DNA from: Duncaniella dubosii
GTDB lineage: Bacteria > Bacteroidota > Bacteroidia > Bacteroidales > Muribaculaceae
Direction of reading: 5' to 3'
DNA length: 64,000 nt
Assembly: GCF_004803915.1 (NCBI RefSeq)
Contig: NZ_CP039396.1
Span: forward strand, 1,736,001-1,800,000
Position 1 is the stretch's first letter. Every line of letters begins with the position of its first letter. Under the pieces are notes generated by a model that did not search any database, was not told where the DNA came from, and saw only the letters and a program-made list of their open reading frames with translations. The position numbers and the translations under genes are program-made. Positions 35,796-45,168 of this stretch are shown here, in pieces.

Positions 35796-37438
35796 TCACA
35801 TGACGCCGGATACGTCCATGAATGAGCTGCCGAAGTAGGGGAATTTCTCACAGCCGATGTAGAGGGTGTCGAAGGCGTCGGTGCCATCGGTGCGGAGTTC
35901 GAGGCGGTCATCCTCGGTCTCGGCCAGTTTTTCGCCTGATTTGTCCTTATGGAAGCCGTTGCGGCCACGGTGACTCCGGCGGACTGTACGGCGAGGATCA
36001 GATCGTCATTGTTCTGGCGGTTGAAATATGGTGTGAGACGGTTTTTGCCGGCAAAGGCGTTGTTGATGAGATGGTATTTTTCCTCGTGGCGCATTGGATT
36101 GCCAAGCGGAATTGCCACGATGTGCCATCCGTGTTTTTTGAATTCGTCGATTATGGTGTACCTGAAGTCGACCGAGTTGACCGCATAGTTAGATCCGAGA
36201 GCGGTAGTGTCATAATAATAAACCACCGTCTTACATTTGTGATGTGCGTAATACCGGCAGAATTCAGCTATCAGTGCCGGCAGTTTGCGTTCGTATTTAA
36301 CATAGAACGATTTCAGGATATTCAGGCGGTTCAGGCTCTCGTCAGCCTGTCCGGCTACAATCCAGTTGATGTTGGCATTGTAGTCCATGCCGATGCAGAT
36401 AGGACGGTAGGGGCGAGGTCGCGGTCAGCACGGCAGTCAAGTGCGTCAGGCTGGAAATCGTAGCCGAGATTGTCGAGATACCCGAAATCGCTGTCGTTGT
36501 ATTTGTGATCCTCTTTCATGGATGAGTAGAAGCCATCGCGGGCAATGCCTATCTTCCGACACATTATCGAGGTCTGGAAGGTGAGGGGCGTGAGGTCGCG
36601 TTTCATATCGCGAAGGTATTGTTCGCCCAGCAGTTCGACGTTTTCGACCGAGGAGTATTCGCGATAATATGTGGCCACTGAGCGGAGCTTGTTGATGTTT
36701 GCGTCAAGGCGACGGAGATGGCCACGGAGGTATGCGGGCGGCTCGATGCCTTTTTCCTCATTTCGAGGATTTTCTGTTTAAGCCTCCATTGCTCGTAGAC
36801 TCCTGCCTCGATGGCTCGGATGATTTCCGGGTTCATCTTCTTTTCGTATTCGAGAAACCATGAGCCTTTTTTACTCTGCGGCATGTCGGAAATAATTAGG
36901 ACAGCATGGTTGAAAGAATGGCGAGAGAAGTGAGTCTTGATACCACCATTGGCGGGGAATGTTTCCTCATGTAGAGCGACCGGGTCAATGAACTTTGCCT
37001 CGTCGATAAGGAGCCAAGAGAGAGTGAGACCGTTTGATGAACCGGCACGGTCCTGAGAAATCATAATGGCTACAGAGCCATTATAGAAAGAGATTACATT
37101 TTCCCACTGGTGCGGCTCGATAATAGGAGTGGCGAAGGACTTAGGCGGTCGACGCCCTACAACGTAGTGAACGCCTTTTTTATAGCCCATCTCGCCCATG
37201 CGGCAAAAAGAGCCGGAAGTGTGTTTGTGAGGCCATGCTTGAATGTAGGCACGACAATGCCGCCCGAAGACCCGGACATGCGTTGCATCATCTTTAGGGC
37301 GTATGGGGCCGCTATGGAGTCGGTTTTACCAGTACGACGCCCGGCGACGATAACAGTAGTTCTCGCAGCTACAAGTTGGGCCATCATCTGCGGGCGGTTG
37401 AAGTATGTCGGTTTAGCCTTGGGGTTGGTCAGTTCCAT
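35796..37438 (-). CDS. terL: terminase large subunit, four apparent frameshifts
   Basis: ATP-driven DNA packaging motor. Read in five overlapping frames that join into about 548 residues if one base is added near 37195, 36751, 36410 and 35976-35980; the corrected length is a multiple of three. The start MELTNPKAKPTYFNRPQMMA leads to Walker A in VAGRRTGKTDSIAAP, then Walker B LSWLLIDEAKFID, and a RNase-H-like nuclease part with CIGMDYNANINWIVAG, VYYYDTTALGSNY and RNGFHKDKSGEKLAE, ending in DGTDAFDTLYIG. It overlaps the upstream small-subunit-like gene by 26 bases. Confidence 0.85.
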
Positions 37439-38045
37439 CGGAGAGAGGTGCAAAAAGTTGTTTTTCTTCGAGGTCGGCTTCTTCGAACTCGACATCATCA
37501 ATGTCACGGAAATCGCGCGACAGCTCCTTGGTGAGCCTTGCGATATAGTTGTAGGCATCGGGGATGGGTTCAAGCCCGAGTACACGGACATCGAGTGTGG
37601 CGCAGAAGGGCTGAATGACGATATCGTCATATGGCATTGTCATCTCATCCTCCATGTCGACGCGGTTATATTTGGCGTAAGAGGCTGCGACGCGTTCCAT
37701 AGTTTTCGTGTCCTTGCGTGCCTTGGCCATTGCATACGTCTCAAGAAACATTTCATTTGCACGCGCCCTGTGGAAATCGCGGGATTTCTGCGAGAGGAGA
37801 GGCACGAGCTGATGAATGATATTTATATCAGAATAGGCCGTCGACTGCGAGACATCATATCGAGACATGATGGCGTCGCGCAACTGGCGGTCTTTCATTG
37901 ACGGATTCGCGAGCCAATAGTTATACATCTCGCGGAGGCGCAGAACGCGCTCAGCGAGGGCGAGCGGGTATTTTTCGCGCAGCTCGTCTTCGGCGGCAAA
38001 GAGGTCGACCTTGCAAGCCTCAAGCGGAGAGAGGAGATTGGGCAT
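37413..38045 (-). CDS. terminase small-subunit-like DNA-binding protein
   Basis: 210 residues. An N-terminal helix-turn-helix-like section (LALAERVLRLREMYNYWLAN, RQLRDAIMSRYDVSQSTAYS) suits site recognition for packaging, with an all-helical middle and an acidic C-terminus (DIDDVEFEEADLEEKQLF). Directly upstream of and overlapping terL. A small-subunit role is likely but based on position and fold pattern. Confidence 0.65.
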   Translation of the reverse strand: MPNLLSPLEACKVDLFAAEDELREKYPLALAERVLRLREMYNYWLANPSMKDRQLRDAIMSRYDVSQSTAYSDINIIHQLVPLLSQKSRDFHRARANEMFLETYAMAKARKDTKTMERVAASYAKYNRVDMEDEMTMPYDDIVIQPFCATLDVRVLGLEPIPDAYNYIARLTKELSRDFRDIDDVEFEEADLEEKQLFAPLSDGTDQPQG

Positions 38046-38065
38046 AAAGGTGTGGGATTTTTGCG

Positions 38066-38341
38066 CTATTCGTCATCTTCCATATCGAGCAATGCCCGCT
38101 CTGACATCTCCAGAGCCACGGGCGAACCGACACGGGCGAGCATGGCCATCTGTTTGCGGTTCTCGATTTTCTGTGAGAGTTTGCCTTTGAAGTAGGCCTT
38201 GCGCGCTGGAGAGTCGGCCATTGCGATATCGCTCTTGAATTCCTCTTCGGGAAGGTCAAGGGTGATCGCTATTTCGGTAGGTGTGATGTAGAGTGCCGCC
38301 ATCTGTTCAATGGTGGTCAACTGTCTGGCTGAATATATCAT
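38066..38341 (-). CDS. small helix-turn-helix protein
   Basis: 91 residues. MIYSARQLTTIEQMAALYIT followed by PTEIAITLDLPEEEFKSDIA is a homeodomain-like HTH typical of terminase small-subunit N-termini; the tail is helical and acidic (MSERALLDMEDDE). It overlaps the upstream gene by 35 bases, which is long, so the true start may be later. Could act with the next gene in DNA packaging. Confidence 0.55.
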   Translation of the reverse strand: MIYSARQLTTIEQMAALYITPTEIAITLDLPEEEFKSDIAMADSPARKAYFKGKLSQKIENRKQMAMLARVGSPVALEMSERALLDMEDDE

Positions 38342-38827
38342 GGAATGGTACTGATTGGCGGGTTATTACATAATCGAGCTGCTGATACAGGCTGTCAAAC
38401 ACGGCAGTGTCGGTGGTGATGAATCCGGATTCGTAGCGATTGCCACGGGTAAGGTTCTGCGACATGACGACGGCCACTTTCCATTGCTCATTCGATACGA
38501 GCAGGATTTTTGAGTGGTTGTCGGCAAGGTGGCATCGTCCGATTGTCTGTGCGATGAACGGCCATAGCTTCAGTGTCTTGTTCGTGGCCTTGAAATCAAG
38601 CACGATGTCAAGAGAGCGCACAAGGCCTTCCTTTTCGATGAAAAATATCCGGCGTAGAAATTCTTCAGAAATCGAGAAGGAGGTCATCCGTATGTCCGCC
38701 GGGCCTGTCTGGGACAGCGTCCATCTGAGGATGTCGGCTACCTGCAGCGCATTGCTCAGATATGCCTGACAGCCTTTCCGGAGAGCGGTGACAGGATGTC
38801 GGCTATTGATTCACGGCGGTTGATCAT
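38307..38827 (-). CDS. phospholipase D-like nuclease-type protein, one apparent frameshift
   Basis: About 173 residues from MINRRESIADILSPLSGKG once one base is added at 38773-38774 (otherwise it stops after 20 codons). The body contains LVSNEQWKVAVVMSQNLTRG and NRYESGFITTD, resembling the second half of PLD-family nucleases (S-x-NLT-x-x-x-E-x-G), but the canonical HKD is not present. Its ATG overlaps the upstream stop (ATGA). Role in packaging or head maturation unknown. Confidence 0.55.
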
Positions 38828-39567
38828 ATCAGTCCGGCTGCTGCCATTTTTTCACGGATGGTGACCGTGGGGGAGTCAATTTTCGCATACGTGGCCCGGA
38901 TGCGGTCAGCCAGTGCGTCATCGGGATTGGCGGGGTCATATTTCCCGAGGAGCAGATGTATTACGCGCGCGGCATTCCGTGATTCTGAACGCGGATCGGT
39001 GACGAGCTGCACTGATGCGGGCGGTGTGCCTTTGATGTAGTGGTCATACCGATTCCAGTTCTCCCGGTAGAGTGTGTCGAGGGCGATGATTTCCTTTGCC
39101 CAAGGGTAACGGTCAGAGTCAGGGCATGTGGAGTTCTCGGGCGTGATCATCCGTATCTGCAGATGGCACTCGCGTATTTTGCGGTGAATCTCTGCGTTAT
39201 CGAGATACAGCTGCCTGATTTCGTCCGGCAGTTCGTCATGGTCAGCCCGTTTGCCTCGCTGCAGCTCTGTCCGTCCGGTCAGCCCTTGAGTATTCCCAAG
39301 TCCATGTGCGCGTGCGATGGCGTCAACTTCGGAGAGCATGGAGCTGACCTGACTGTGCGTTATGTCGGCGAGACGGTTTTTGTATATCTTATTCAGGTGA
39401 TATTCGATAGTGCCGGCATGACGCGCGAGATTGCGGGTGACGTTGGCGTACAGGATTCTGTTCCTTGTGACCCGCAGCAGTAGATCCGCTCCTTCATGGA
39501 GGGAACGCTGCGAGGGTTCTGTTTCAAGCCATTCCTTGATTTTAGGGGTGAGTTCGAGGTCGATCAT
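38824..39567 (-). CDS. helical prophage protein of unknown function
   Basis: 247 residues, MIDLELTPKIKEWLETEPSQ. Mostly alpha-helical and charged; a region about 80-110 (LGNTQGLTGRTELQRGKRAD) looks like a linker. It sits between the phosphoribosyltransferase-like gene and the nuclease-like gene in the capsid-terminase unit. No family recognised. Confidence 0.55.
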   Translation of the reverse strand: MIDLELTPKIKEWLETEPSQRSLHEGADLLLRVTRNRILYANVTRNLARHAGTIEYHLNKIYKNRLADITHSQVSSMLSEVDAIARAHGLGNTQGLTGRTELQRGKRADHDELPDEIRQLYLDNAEIHRKIRECHLQIRMITPENSTCPDSDRYPWAKEIIALDTLYRENWNRYDHYIKGTPPASVQLVTDPRSESRNAARVIHLLLGKYDPANPDDALADRIRATYAKIDSPTVTIREKMAAAGLI

Positions 39568-39616
39568 ACATTAAATGGTGTTTTTACTTTGGCTCATCCG
39601 GCAATGCTCCGGTGGC

Positions 39617-40291
39617 TCAAAGCTTGTTGTTTATTCCGGCGACAAAGAGTGTGTTCCTGCCGTGTGCCAGTAAAAGTTCGTGCATGCCCCTGAGGGTAGA
39701 ACCGGTGGTGACAAAGTCATCGAATACAATGACATTAGGCTCTGCCGGGAGTATGTTAAGCGTGAAGACCGCGTTGATTCTCTGCCGTGAACGGCAGATG
39801 GCGACATCCTCGTAGAAGGGGATCTGCAACCGTTCGCCGATCTGCCGGCATATAAGGGTGGCAAAGTTGTGCTCCTTGTGGCGGCGTTTGGGTGAGGTGC
39901 AGATACACCAGTGGCCGGCGGATATGGCCGTGCCGAGGTAACTGATGAGAAAGTCCGACACGGCTTCCGCGAAATGCGGTATTTCAGCCGGGTCAGACTT
40001 TATCTCGGAAAGGGTTCTTCCCATGAGTGACTTTTGCCACAATGACAGAAACCATAGTCCGGCCCGTGGCGTGATTCTCGGGCGAAAGGTGAAATTGCAC
40101 CTTGCCTCTGTGGTTTTGTCCCATGCCTTGCGCTTGCTGACGGCGAAGATGTCCTTGACGGACGAACGGCCATCGCGGGACGGATCACCGAGGGCCGGCG
40201 AGCCGTCAGCCACCTCGAAGTCCGCGAGGATGGAGGTGATGCCGGCCAGCAGCCCTGCGGTGTTCCCGTCAGCGGGTTCAGGCTGCTTCAT
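39617..40291 (-). CDS. phosphoribosyltransferase-like protein (ComF-type)
   Basis: 224 residues from MKQPEPADGNTAGLLAGITS; an upstream start at 40435 would overlap the previous gene by 158 bases and is rejected. The C-terminal part has the PRPP-binding loop NVIVFDDFVTTGSTLRGMHE (about 186-205), the hallmark of type I phosphoribosyltransferases, with ICTSPKRRHKEHNFA (about 135) resembling the ComF 'P......R..Q' segment. Presence inside a capsid gene cluster is unusual. Function in the phage is unknown; possibly nucleotide salvage or a repurposed fold. Confidence 0.7.
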   Translation of the reverse strand: MKQPEPADGNTAGLLAGITSILADFEVADGSPALGDPSRDGRSSVKDIFAVSKRKAWDKTTEARCNFTFRPRITPRAGLWFLSLWQKSLMGRTLSEIKSDPAEIPHFAEAVSDFLISYLGTAISAGHWCICTSPKRRHKEHNFATLICRQIGERLQIPFYEDVAICRSRQRINAVFTLNILPAEPNVIVFDDFVTTGSTLRGMHELLLAHGRNTLFVAGINNKL

Positions 40292-40859
40292 TGATGATGC
40301 CGTCCTCGGTTTCGATAGGACCGGTATAGAAGGGGGTCTCCACGGGGTCATCCGCTTCGACAAGGATTGTCGTGCCGGCTGTGCCGGTGGCGCCCTGTCC
40401 GTTGTCACGCGAGGGAGATACGAGCGCTCCGTCATATTTCTCGCAACCGATCACGCGGTATTTGCCCCTCATGTCCTCGACGAGCACGACGATGCGGGTG
40501 TTGATGAGCGATGTGGAGGCGCTGGCGGCTTCCTCGTCAATTTTCGGATGAACGAACGAGCCTGTGACCTTGAATGTGCGCGATGGTTCTTCGCCCTGTG
40601 GCTCGGATTTGAACTCGGCTTTGCCGGGAAGGTGGTCCAGCGCATGCCATTTCTCGCCTTCGGCGAGCTTGAATGCCCCGGTGTAGACTGATGACGTCGG
40701 GCGTTCGTATTCGTCGACGGGGATTTCTGGCCAGCCGACAATCGCGCCGAGGGCTATGTACCAAGCACGGCGCTTAATGCCCGGTGTGACGGGCGCACCC
40801 TGACAATATTTCATATCGCGCAGGGTGCTGAAACATTTGTTGTTAGTAGCTTCTGACAT
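40278..40859 (-). CDS. prophage virion-cluster protein, possible tail tube or head decoration
   Basis: 193 residues, MSEATNNKCFSTLRDMKYCQ then GAPVTPGIKRRAWYIALGAI. Beta-rich with TSSVYTGAFKLAEGEKWHAL and FKVTGSFVHPKIDEEA, a pattern like Bacteroidales tail-tube or decoration proteins. It follows the major capsid gene by 19 bases. Assignment is tentative. Confidence 0.55.
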   Translation of the reverse strand: MSEATNNKCFSTLRDMKYCQGAPVTPGIKRRAWYIALGAIVGWPEIPVDEYERPTSSVYTGAFKLAEGEKWHALDHLPGKAEFKSEPQGEEPSRTFKVTGSFVHPKIDEEAASASTSLINTRIVVLVEDMRGKYRVIGCEKYDGALVSPSRDNGQGATGTAGTTILVEADDPVETPFYTGPIETEDGIINEAA

Positions 40860-40878
40860 AATTCTGCATGATTAGCGG

Positions 40879-41859
40879 TTAGGCGGCGAGATCGATGAAG
40901 CGGAAACGGCGCGGGTCGATGGTGCGGAACTGGAATCCGAGCCACATGTCGGAGGCCATGGAGAGGTCATAGTGGCCTGAGCGCATGATATCGACCGATG
41001 TCTGGTCAGCGTCATTGTAGGTGCCGTAAAGAAGGTTTGATGTCTGGGTGACGATTGCCTTGTCTGTGCCGTCAAGTTCGGGTACGGGTATAAGTGTGAG
41101 CTTATGGCCGGAACCTTCGACATAGGGCTGGTCATACTGCTTGTTGTAGACGAGGCCGTTGTGCGTGAGAAGATATGATTCGTTATAGGCATCCGCGAAT
41201 GAGGTGGGGCAGAGCATTACGTTGTTCTCACGGCGGAGGAACTGGTTCGACGAGAATACGATCTCCTTGGCGATGTCACAGGCATTCGCGTTAGTGACGG
41301 CCTCCCCGACCTTGTAGAGATTGCCTTTGGCGACGGATATGTTGCCGTCCTCGATTTCCTGCTGGGCGATGGTGAGAAGGCCGTCGCAGAGGTCAAGGGT
41401 GGTGTCACCGTCGGGGTCGCGCTTTCCGGTGAAGGCGCACTGTGCGATGTGCTGACCGCGGGCTTTCACGAGCTGTGCGAGCACGAGGAAGGTGGTGCCG
41501 GCTTTTTTGATGGCTTCGGTTATTACGGGGTCATGGTAACCGAGGGGGATGTCGAGATAGTCGACGGGTGCGAAGGTCTCGATCACGTTGCCATGAAATG
41601 TCTCGATTTCGCGGTAGTCGATGTTTACGGATGCTTTGGATACGCGGTCGCGCTTGAAGGGGGCGAACTGCGATTTGCCTGATATTTCTCCGAAACGGCG
41701 TTTGCCACGGAGCTTCTTGACAGGCACGAAATATTTCAGTACGTCAGCGGCAGCACGGATGGGGAGCTGTCGGAGGACGGGATCCCACTGTATGCAGGTG
41801 TCCTTATACTGCTGAAGCACTTCGTCTGTGATGACGATTTTTGCTGAGTTGTCTGACAT
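40879..41859 (-). CDS. major capsid protein
   Basis: 326 residues, just downstream of the prohead protease, the usual HK97-type order. The sequence has the E-loop-like early section (GISGKSQFAPFKRD-like, about 58-71), an alpha/beta P-domain with NVMLCPTSFADAYNESYLLT (about 210-230), and a closing RFRFIDLAA. No membrane or enzymatic motif. Assigned from gene order, length and general composition, not from a specific motif. Confidence 0.7.
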   Translation of the reverse strand: MSDNSAKIVITDEVLQQYKDTCIQWDPVLRQLPIRAAADVLKYFVPVKKLRGKRRFGEISGKSQFAPFKRDRVSKASVNIDYREIETFHGNVIETFAPVDYLDIPLGYHDPVITEAIKKAGTTFLVLAQLVKARGQHIAQCAFTGKRDPDGDTTLDLCDGLLTIAQQEIEDGNISVAKGNLYKVGEAVTNANACDIAKEIVFSSNQFLRRENNVMLCPTSFADAYNESYLLTHNGLVYNKQYDQPYVEGSGHKLTLIPVPELDGTDKAIVTQTSNLLYGTYNDADQTSVDIMRSGHYDLSMASDMWLGFQFRTIDPRRFRFIDLAA

Positions 41860-41885
41860 TGTGGAGAGAGATTGAGGTTAGAGGA

Positions 41886-42919
41886 TTAGACGAGTCCGTC
41901 GCAGAGGGCGTCGCAGATTTTATCGATGTCGAGGCCGTTGAGAGGATTTGTGTCCTTGGAGGTGTCGGTGACACCGGTGGTGGCAGAGGCGGGCTCTTTG
42001 ACGAGGTCAGCGATCTTTGCGTTGAGCTGGTTGATGGTGCTGTCTTTCTCGGTGATTTTTGCATTGAGGCCGTTGACGGCGGCTGCATGCCCTGACAGGG
42101 CGTTCTCAATGCTGACGGCCTGTTCTTCAGTGATGGTGAGCTTGCCGTCAGCAACAGTGACCGTGACACCGAGAAGGGCGGCGATGGCTGTGAGCGGTTT
42201 TGACATTTGATGATCGGTTTGTGCTGCCGGGGGCATTCGTGCCTCGGCAGCGGGTTTGGATTGTTGAGAGGTGAATAACTGCGCGAGACGTTCAAGGAAT
42301 GATCCTTTCCTGACACCGACCGGGGGCATGGGGATTCCCTCTTTTGCGAACGCGTCAGCCACAACATCGGTGATTTCGGGGGCTGCGTCCTCCGGATCAT
42401 CGGTGATTTCATCGACAAAGCCCCATTCGAGCGCCTGTCTGGCGGTGAGCCATGCGCCTTCTTTCATGAGGGCGAGCAGCTCGTCCTTTGGCTTTTTGCA
42501 GCGCGAGGCGTACATGCCGGCTATACAGCCGTCGATGGTGTCATTGTCCTTTCTGAGTTTTTCGAGGTCGGCGATATGGGCGGCGAGTTCGTCGGCGTTC
42601 ATATAGTCCCACTCGAAAACCACACTCATGCACTTGTGCACGAGGAAGAGGGCGTTTGCGTCGATGGAAACGTGCTTGGCCCCATCGAGGCGATGGTGGC
42701 TGCGGAGGCGTTCATGCCGACGTAGTGGCAGTGGACGTTGCCATGTAGCTTGAAGAGAGAGGAAATCGAGAGGGCTGTGTTGACACGCGCTCCGGTGGAG
42801 TCAATCAATACGCAGACCTCTTTGTCCTTGTGTCTGTCAAGGACGGCGTTGACCATGTCGGCGGAGAAATCCCAGTCGCCGACATAGCCCTTGAGGTAGA
42901 GATTGTAATTTTTTGGCAT
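41886..42919 (-). CDS. ClpP-type (S14) prohead protease, one apparent frameshift
   Basis: About 344 residues from MPKNYNLYLKGYVGDWDF once one base is added to the run at 42680-42683. The catalytic region reads VHCHYVGMNASAATIASMGA with the nucleophilic Ser of the ClpP 'A-S-A-A' motif, followed by LFLVHKCMSVVF (catalytic His region), and helices containing YASRCKKPKDELLALMKEGA and WLTARQALEWGFVDEI, as in head-maturation ClpP proteases. The C-terminal 120 residues are a coiled-coil scaffold-like extension (ENALSGHAAAVNGLNAKITE), so protease and scaffold may be fused. Confidence 0.85.
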
Positions 42920-42986
42920 AGCGGTTGATTGTCTATGCCGCAAAATTATGTGGCGCGGGCTGCGTGGTAAAAGACTATAAAGGCTG

Positions 42987-43406
42987 TCAGATGATGCAGG
43001 GGAGCACTGATTTCTGTGCGATGTGGGTGACATTGTAGGTGCGGACTGCGGGGCTGCCTCCCGGCTCGCCTGTGGTGTCCGAATAGTTCATCACCGGGAA
43101 CCGTCCTTCGCGTGTGCCTACGAGATATTGTTTTCCTCCCGCACCCGTGACCACGAAGGCGATGTGCTCGCCTTCGGGCAAAGGGTGGACAGTAGTGAAT
43201 TCCAGTGTCGATTTTTCCTGTCGTGAGCCATTGACCTTTGTGCCTTCCCAACGGAGGGTCGGGCGGCCGACGAATGCGACCTGTTCCGACGGGGCTGCGA
43301 TGGCGATCATGCAGCCGCAGATGGATTGCAGCATCAGTCCTGAAGGAAGGTCAGTGCAGCGGACAATCTGAATTTTTCTGATTCCGGGAAGGGTGTGGAA
43401 ACTCAT
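42987..43406 (-). CDS. prophage late-operon protein of unknown function
   Basis: 139 residues from MSFHTLPGIRKIQIVRCTDL; a start at 43472 is possible. Beta-rich: LEFTTVHPLPEGEHIAFVVT, KQYLVGTREGRFPVMNYSDT. Looks like a small virion or decoration protein. No family recognised. Between the first late gene and the protease. Confidence 0.55.
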   Translation of the reverse strand: MSFHTLPGIRKIQIVRCTDLPSGLMLQSICGCMIAIAAPSEQVAFVGRPTLRWEGTKVNGSRQEKSTLEFTTVHPLPEGEHIAFVVTGAGGKQYLVGTREGRFPVMNYSDTTGEPGGSPAVRTYNVTHIAQKSVLPCII

Positions 43407-43488
43407 GGCTACGGGTGTTTCGGGTGGATTGGACGGGATGTGCGTTCTGGTAATTATCGCTTTTGAAGTCAATGGGTATTAACATATT

Positions 43489-43949
43489 TTAACTGCGATG
43501 CGCTTGACTTTTTTTCCGCATGCGTGAGTACATCTGGCGGATGGTCTCCCAATTGCGTTCGGAGCGGTCAATGCCGTGGCGGTCCATGAAGTCATAGATG
43601 ATGTCGGTGATCTGGACATCGTGGCTGAACAGTTCGTGGAGCTCGTTGAAGAGCGTGGCCTGAAAGAGTTTCTTACAGGCGGAGATCAAGGCTGACTGTC
43701 CTGTCGGAGAGAGGTAGTTGAACGTGGCGGGATTCAGCCCCTTGAATGTCGGTACTTCCACTGGTAGTGATGAGTGGCCGTGGTCATGCTGACTGTGGCC
43801 GGGTGACTTGCGTAGTAACGAGGCGAGGACGGCGCGGGGGCTGAACCCCTTGGAAACACTACTCTCCCCGATTCTGAATCCCAGAAATCATGACGAAGCC
43901 ACTGTTCAAGATATTCAGGCGGATTGATGTAGACTGAAAATTGCGACAT
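43489..43949 (-). CDS. first gene of the late operon, one apparent frameshift
   Basis: About 153 residues. MSQFSVYINPPEYLEQWLRH runs to GRVVFPRGSAP, then with one added base at 43836-43840 it continues RAVLASLLRKSPGHSQHDHG and VEVPTFKGLNPATFNYLSPT to a C-terminal RKKSQAHRS. The middle His-rich stretch may be a linker. I know similar-looking Bacteroidales prophage proteins but not their role. It follows the 0.7-kb regulatory region and so lies at the head of the capsid-terminase transcript. Confidence 0.6.
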
Positions 43950-44665
43950 GTGATAATATACTATGGTTTATGTTAACTGATTATATATGCAAATTTATAA
44001 AAATTCGATAATTAATTAAATTACATTCTCAAACAGTTAAATATAAAACCGGGATTTCCATGCGGTCAGGTGCGATTTTGCTGTGCATTCGTGCGCTTTC
44101 GTGCATTTGTCAGTATCCCAATACATTACGGGCGTACTTTTTTGTGCGGAATGTGCTGCGGAAGTGTACCTTCCAAAGTGTGATTTGTACATCAGTGCAA
44201 TCGTGCGCAAAAGTGCAAAAATCGTGCGCTATCTAAGTGGCTGATTTACAAATGTAAACACCTATTCTGTACGAATGTACTCTTTTTTACTCTTACAATA
44301 GGCGGGAGAAAAAAATAATTATAAGGATTGTTCGCTATGAATGTAAAATGGTTTATAACAGCTCGTTGCATCCAATGTCCTTTGCGGGCGGTACGTGGCA
44401 TGCGACGGCTGCCGGGTGATACGCGCCTCCCCGCACCCCTCCGCACGGAAGCCGGGACTATGTGCGCCTGTGCCATTTCCGCACGTGTGCACAATGGTTT
44501 CCAAAATCCTGCCTCCGGGGGTGCGGGGGCGGCGGAGTATCATTAAAACAGATGTTGCTAACTCGATTACAGAATGTTTGTCTATTCAGCAGAGAATGTC
44601 TAATTTTGTGCCTATAATGGGCTTTTAATGCGTTTACGTGATACGTGAAAATGTATTATATATGG
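43950..44665. promoter_or_regulatory. late-operon upstream region with GTGC-rich clusters
   Basis: 716 bases without a credible gene. From 44070 to 44240 the sequence repeats GTGC, CGTGCGC and TCGTGC elements many times, for example CAATCGTGCGCAAAAGTGC and AAATCGTGCGCTATC, consistent with a cluster of regulator-binding sites upstream of the late promoter. From 44390 to 44530 it is GC-rich with overlapping weak frames on both strands that I do not call. Confidence 0.45.
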
Positions 44666-44746
44666 GAATACCGACGGCCTGAAAAAAGAATACCTCGGCC
44701 TGAAAAGAGAATACCCCAGCCTGAAAAAAGAATACCGAATCTGATA
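44666..44746. repeat. 21-bp tandem iterons
   Basis: Units beginning GAATACC start at 44666, 44688, 44709 and 44730 (spacing 22, 21, 21), each followed by GCCTGAAAA and A/G (the last unit is degenerate). A helical-turn-phased array like this is typical of replication-initiator or regulator binding. It lies between the end of the leader-B operon and the late operon. Confidence 0.75.
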
Positions 44747-44814
44747 GGTAATCGCCGTCTATATATTGTACTTTAGATTTCAACCCATCCCTATTATTCC
44801 AACAAGAAAGGAGC

Positions 44815-44844
44815 GCGGCACATCGTTGTGAAACGATGTGCCGC
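44815..44844 (-). terminator. terminator-like hairpin after the leader-B operon
   Basis: Perfect 13-bp stem GCGGCACATCGTT with a GTGA loop, 27 bases past the last gene of the operon. The following minus-strand sequence is pyrimidine-rich (CTCCTTTCTTG) but has no clean T run. Confidence 0.6.
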
Positions 44845-44871
44845 TTGTCATGAGGGGGAATGGATGAATGT

Positions 44872-45168
44872 TCAGGTGTTCCGGCGTTCGAGCAGCCATC
44901 CGGCTTTGCCGTCATGAATTATGGTGCGGTAACCGAGATACATCATGGCTTCGGCTACGTCATTAAGCTCCATGTCGACCATATCTGCGAGATCAAGGAT
45001 TATTTCCTGTGAGGTCATGACCCGGAAGCGTGTGCGTTCAGTGGGGTCAAAGGCGCGGGTCGGACGGTACTGCGTGTTGATGAAGCCTTCGATCACGCCG
45101 AGAAACCGGGGCTTGCGTGAGGCGTTCTTCTTAACCTGCCGGGATTTGTTATTTCCTTCTGTATTCAT
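44872..45168 (-). CDS. small basic prophage protein
   Basis: 98 residues. The N-terminus NNKSRQVKKNASRKPRFLGV is very basic; the rest is helical (TSQEIILDLADMVDMELNDV) with YLGYRTIIHDGKAGWLLERR at the end. May bind nucleic acid. Last gene of the five-gene unit behind leader B; its start overlaps the upstream stop by 4 bases. Confidence 0.55.
   Translation of the reverse strand: MNTEGNNKSRQVKKNASRKPRFLGVIEGFINTQYRPTRAFDPTERTRFRVMTSQEIILDLADMVDMELNDVAEAMMYLGYRTIIHDGKAGWLLERRNT

Noticed and set aside
35774..37630. Five separate small genes in the terminase region
   Set aside because: Each ends or begins in the middle of a terminase domain and adjoining pieces join with one added base each; they are one gene.
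37110..37901. 263-codon plus-strand frame over terminase genes
   Set aside because: Antisense to the terminase, whose Walker motifs decide the coding strand.
44246..44628. Short frames on both strands at 44.2-44.6 kb
   Set aside because: Overlapping frames with proline/arginine/cysteine-biased translation in a GC-rich stretch; no support.
44666..44746. Iterons as a CRISPR array
   Set aside because: Units of 21 bases without unique spacers and no cas genes in the window.
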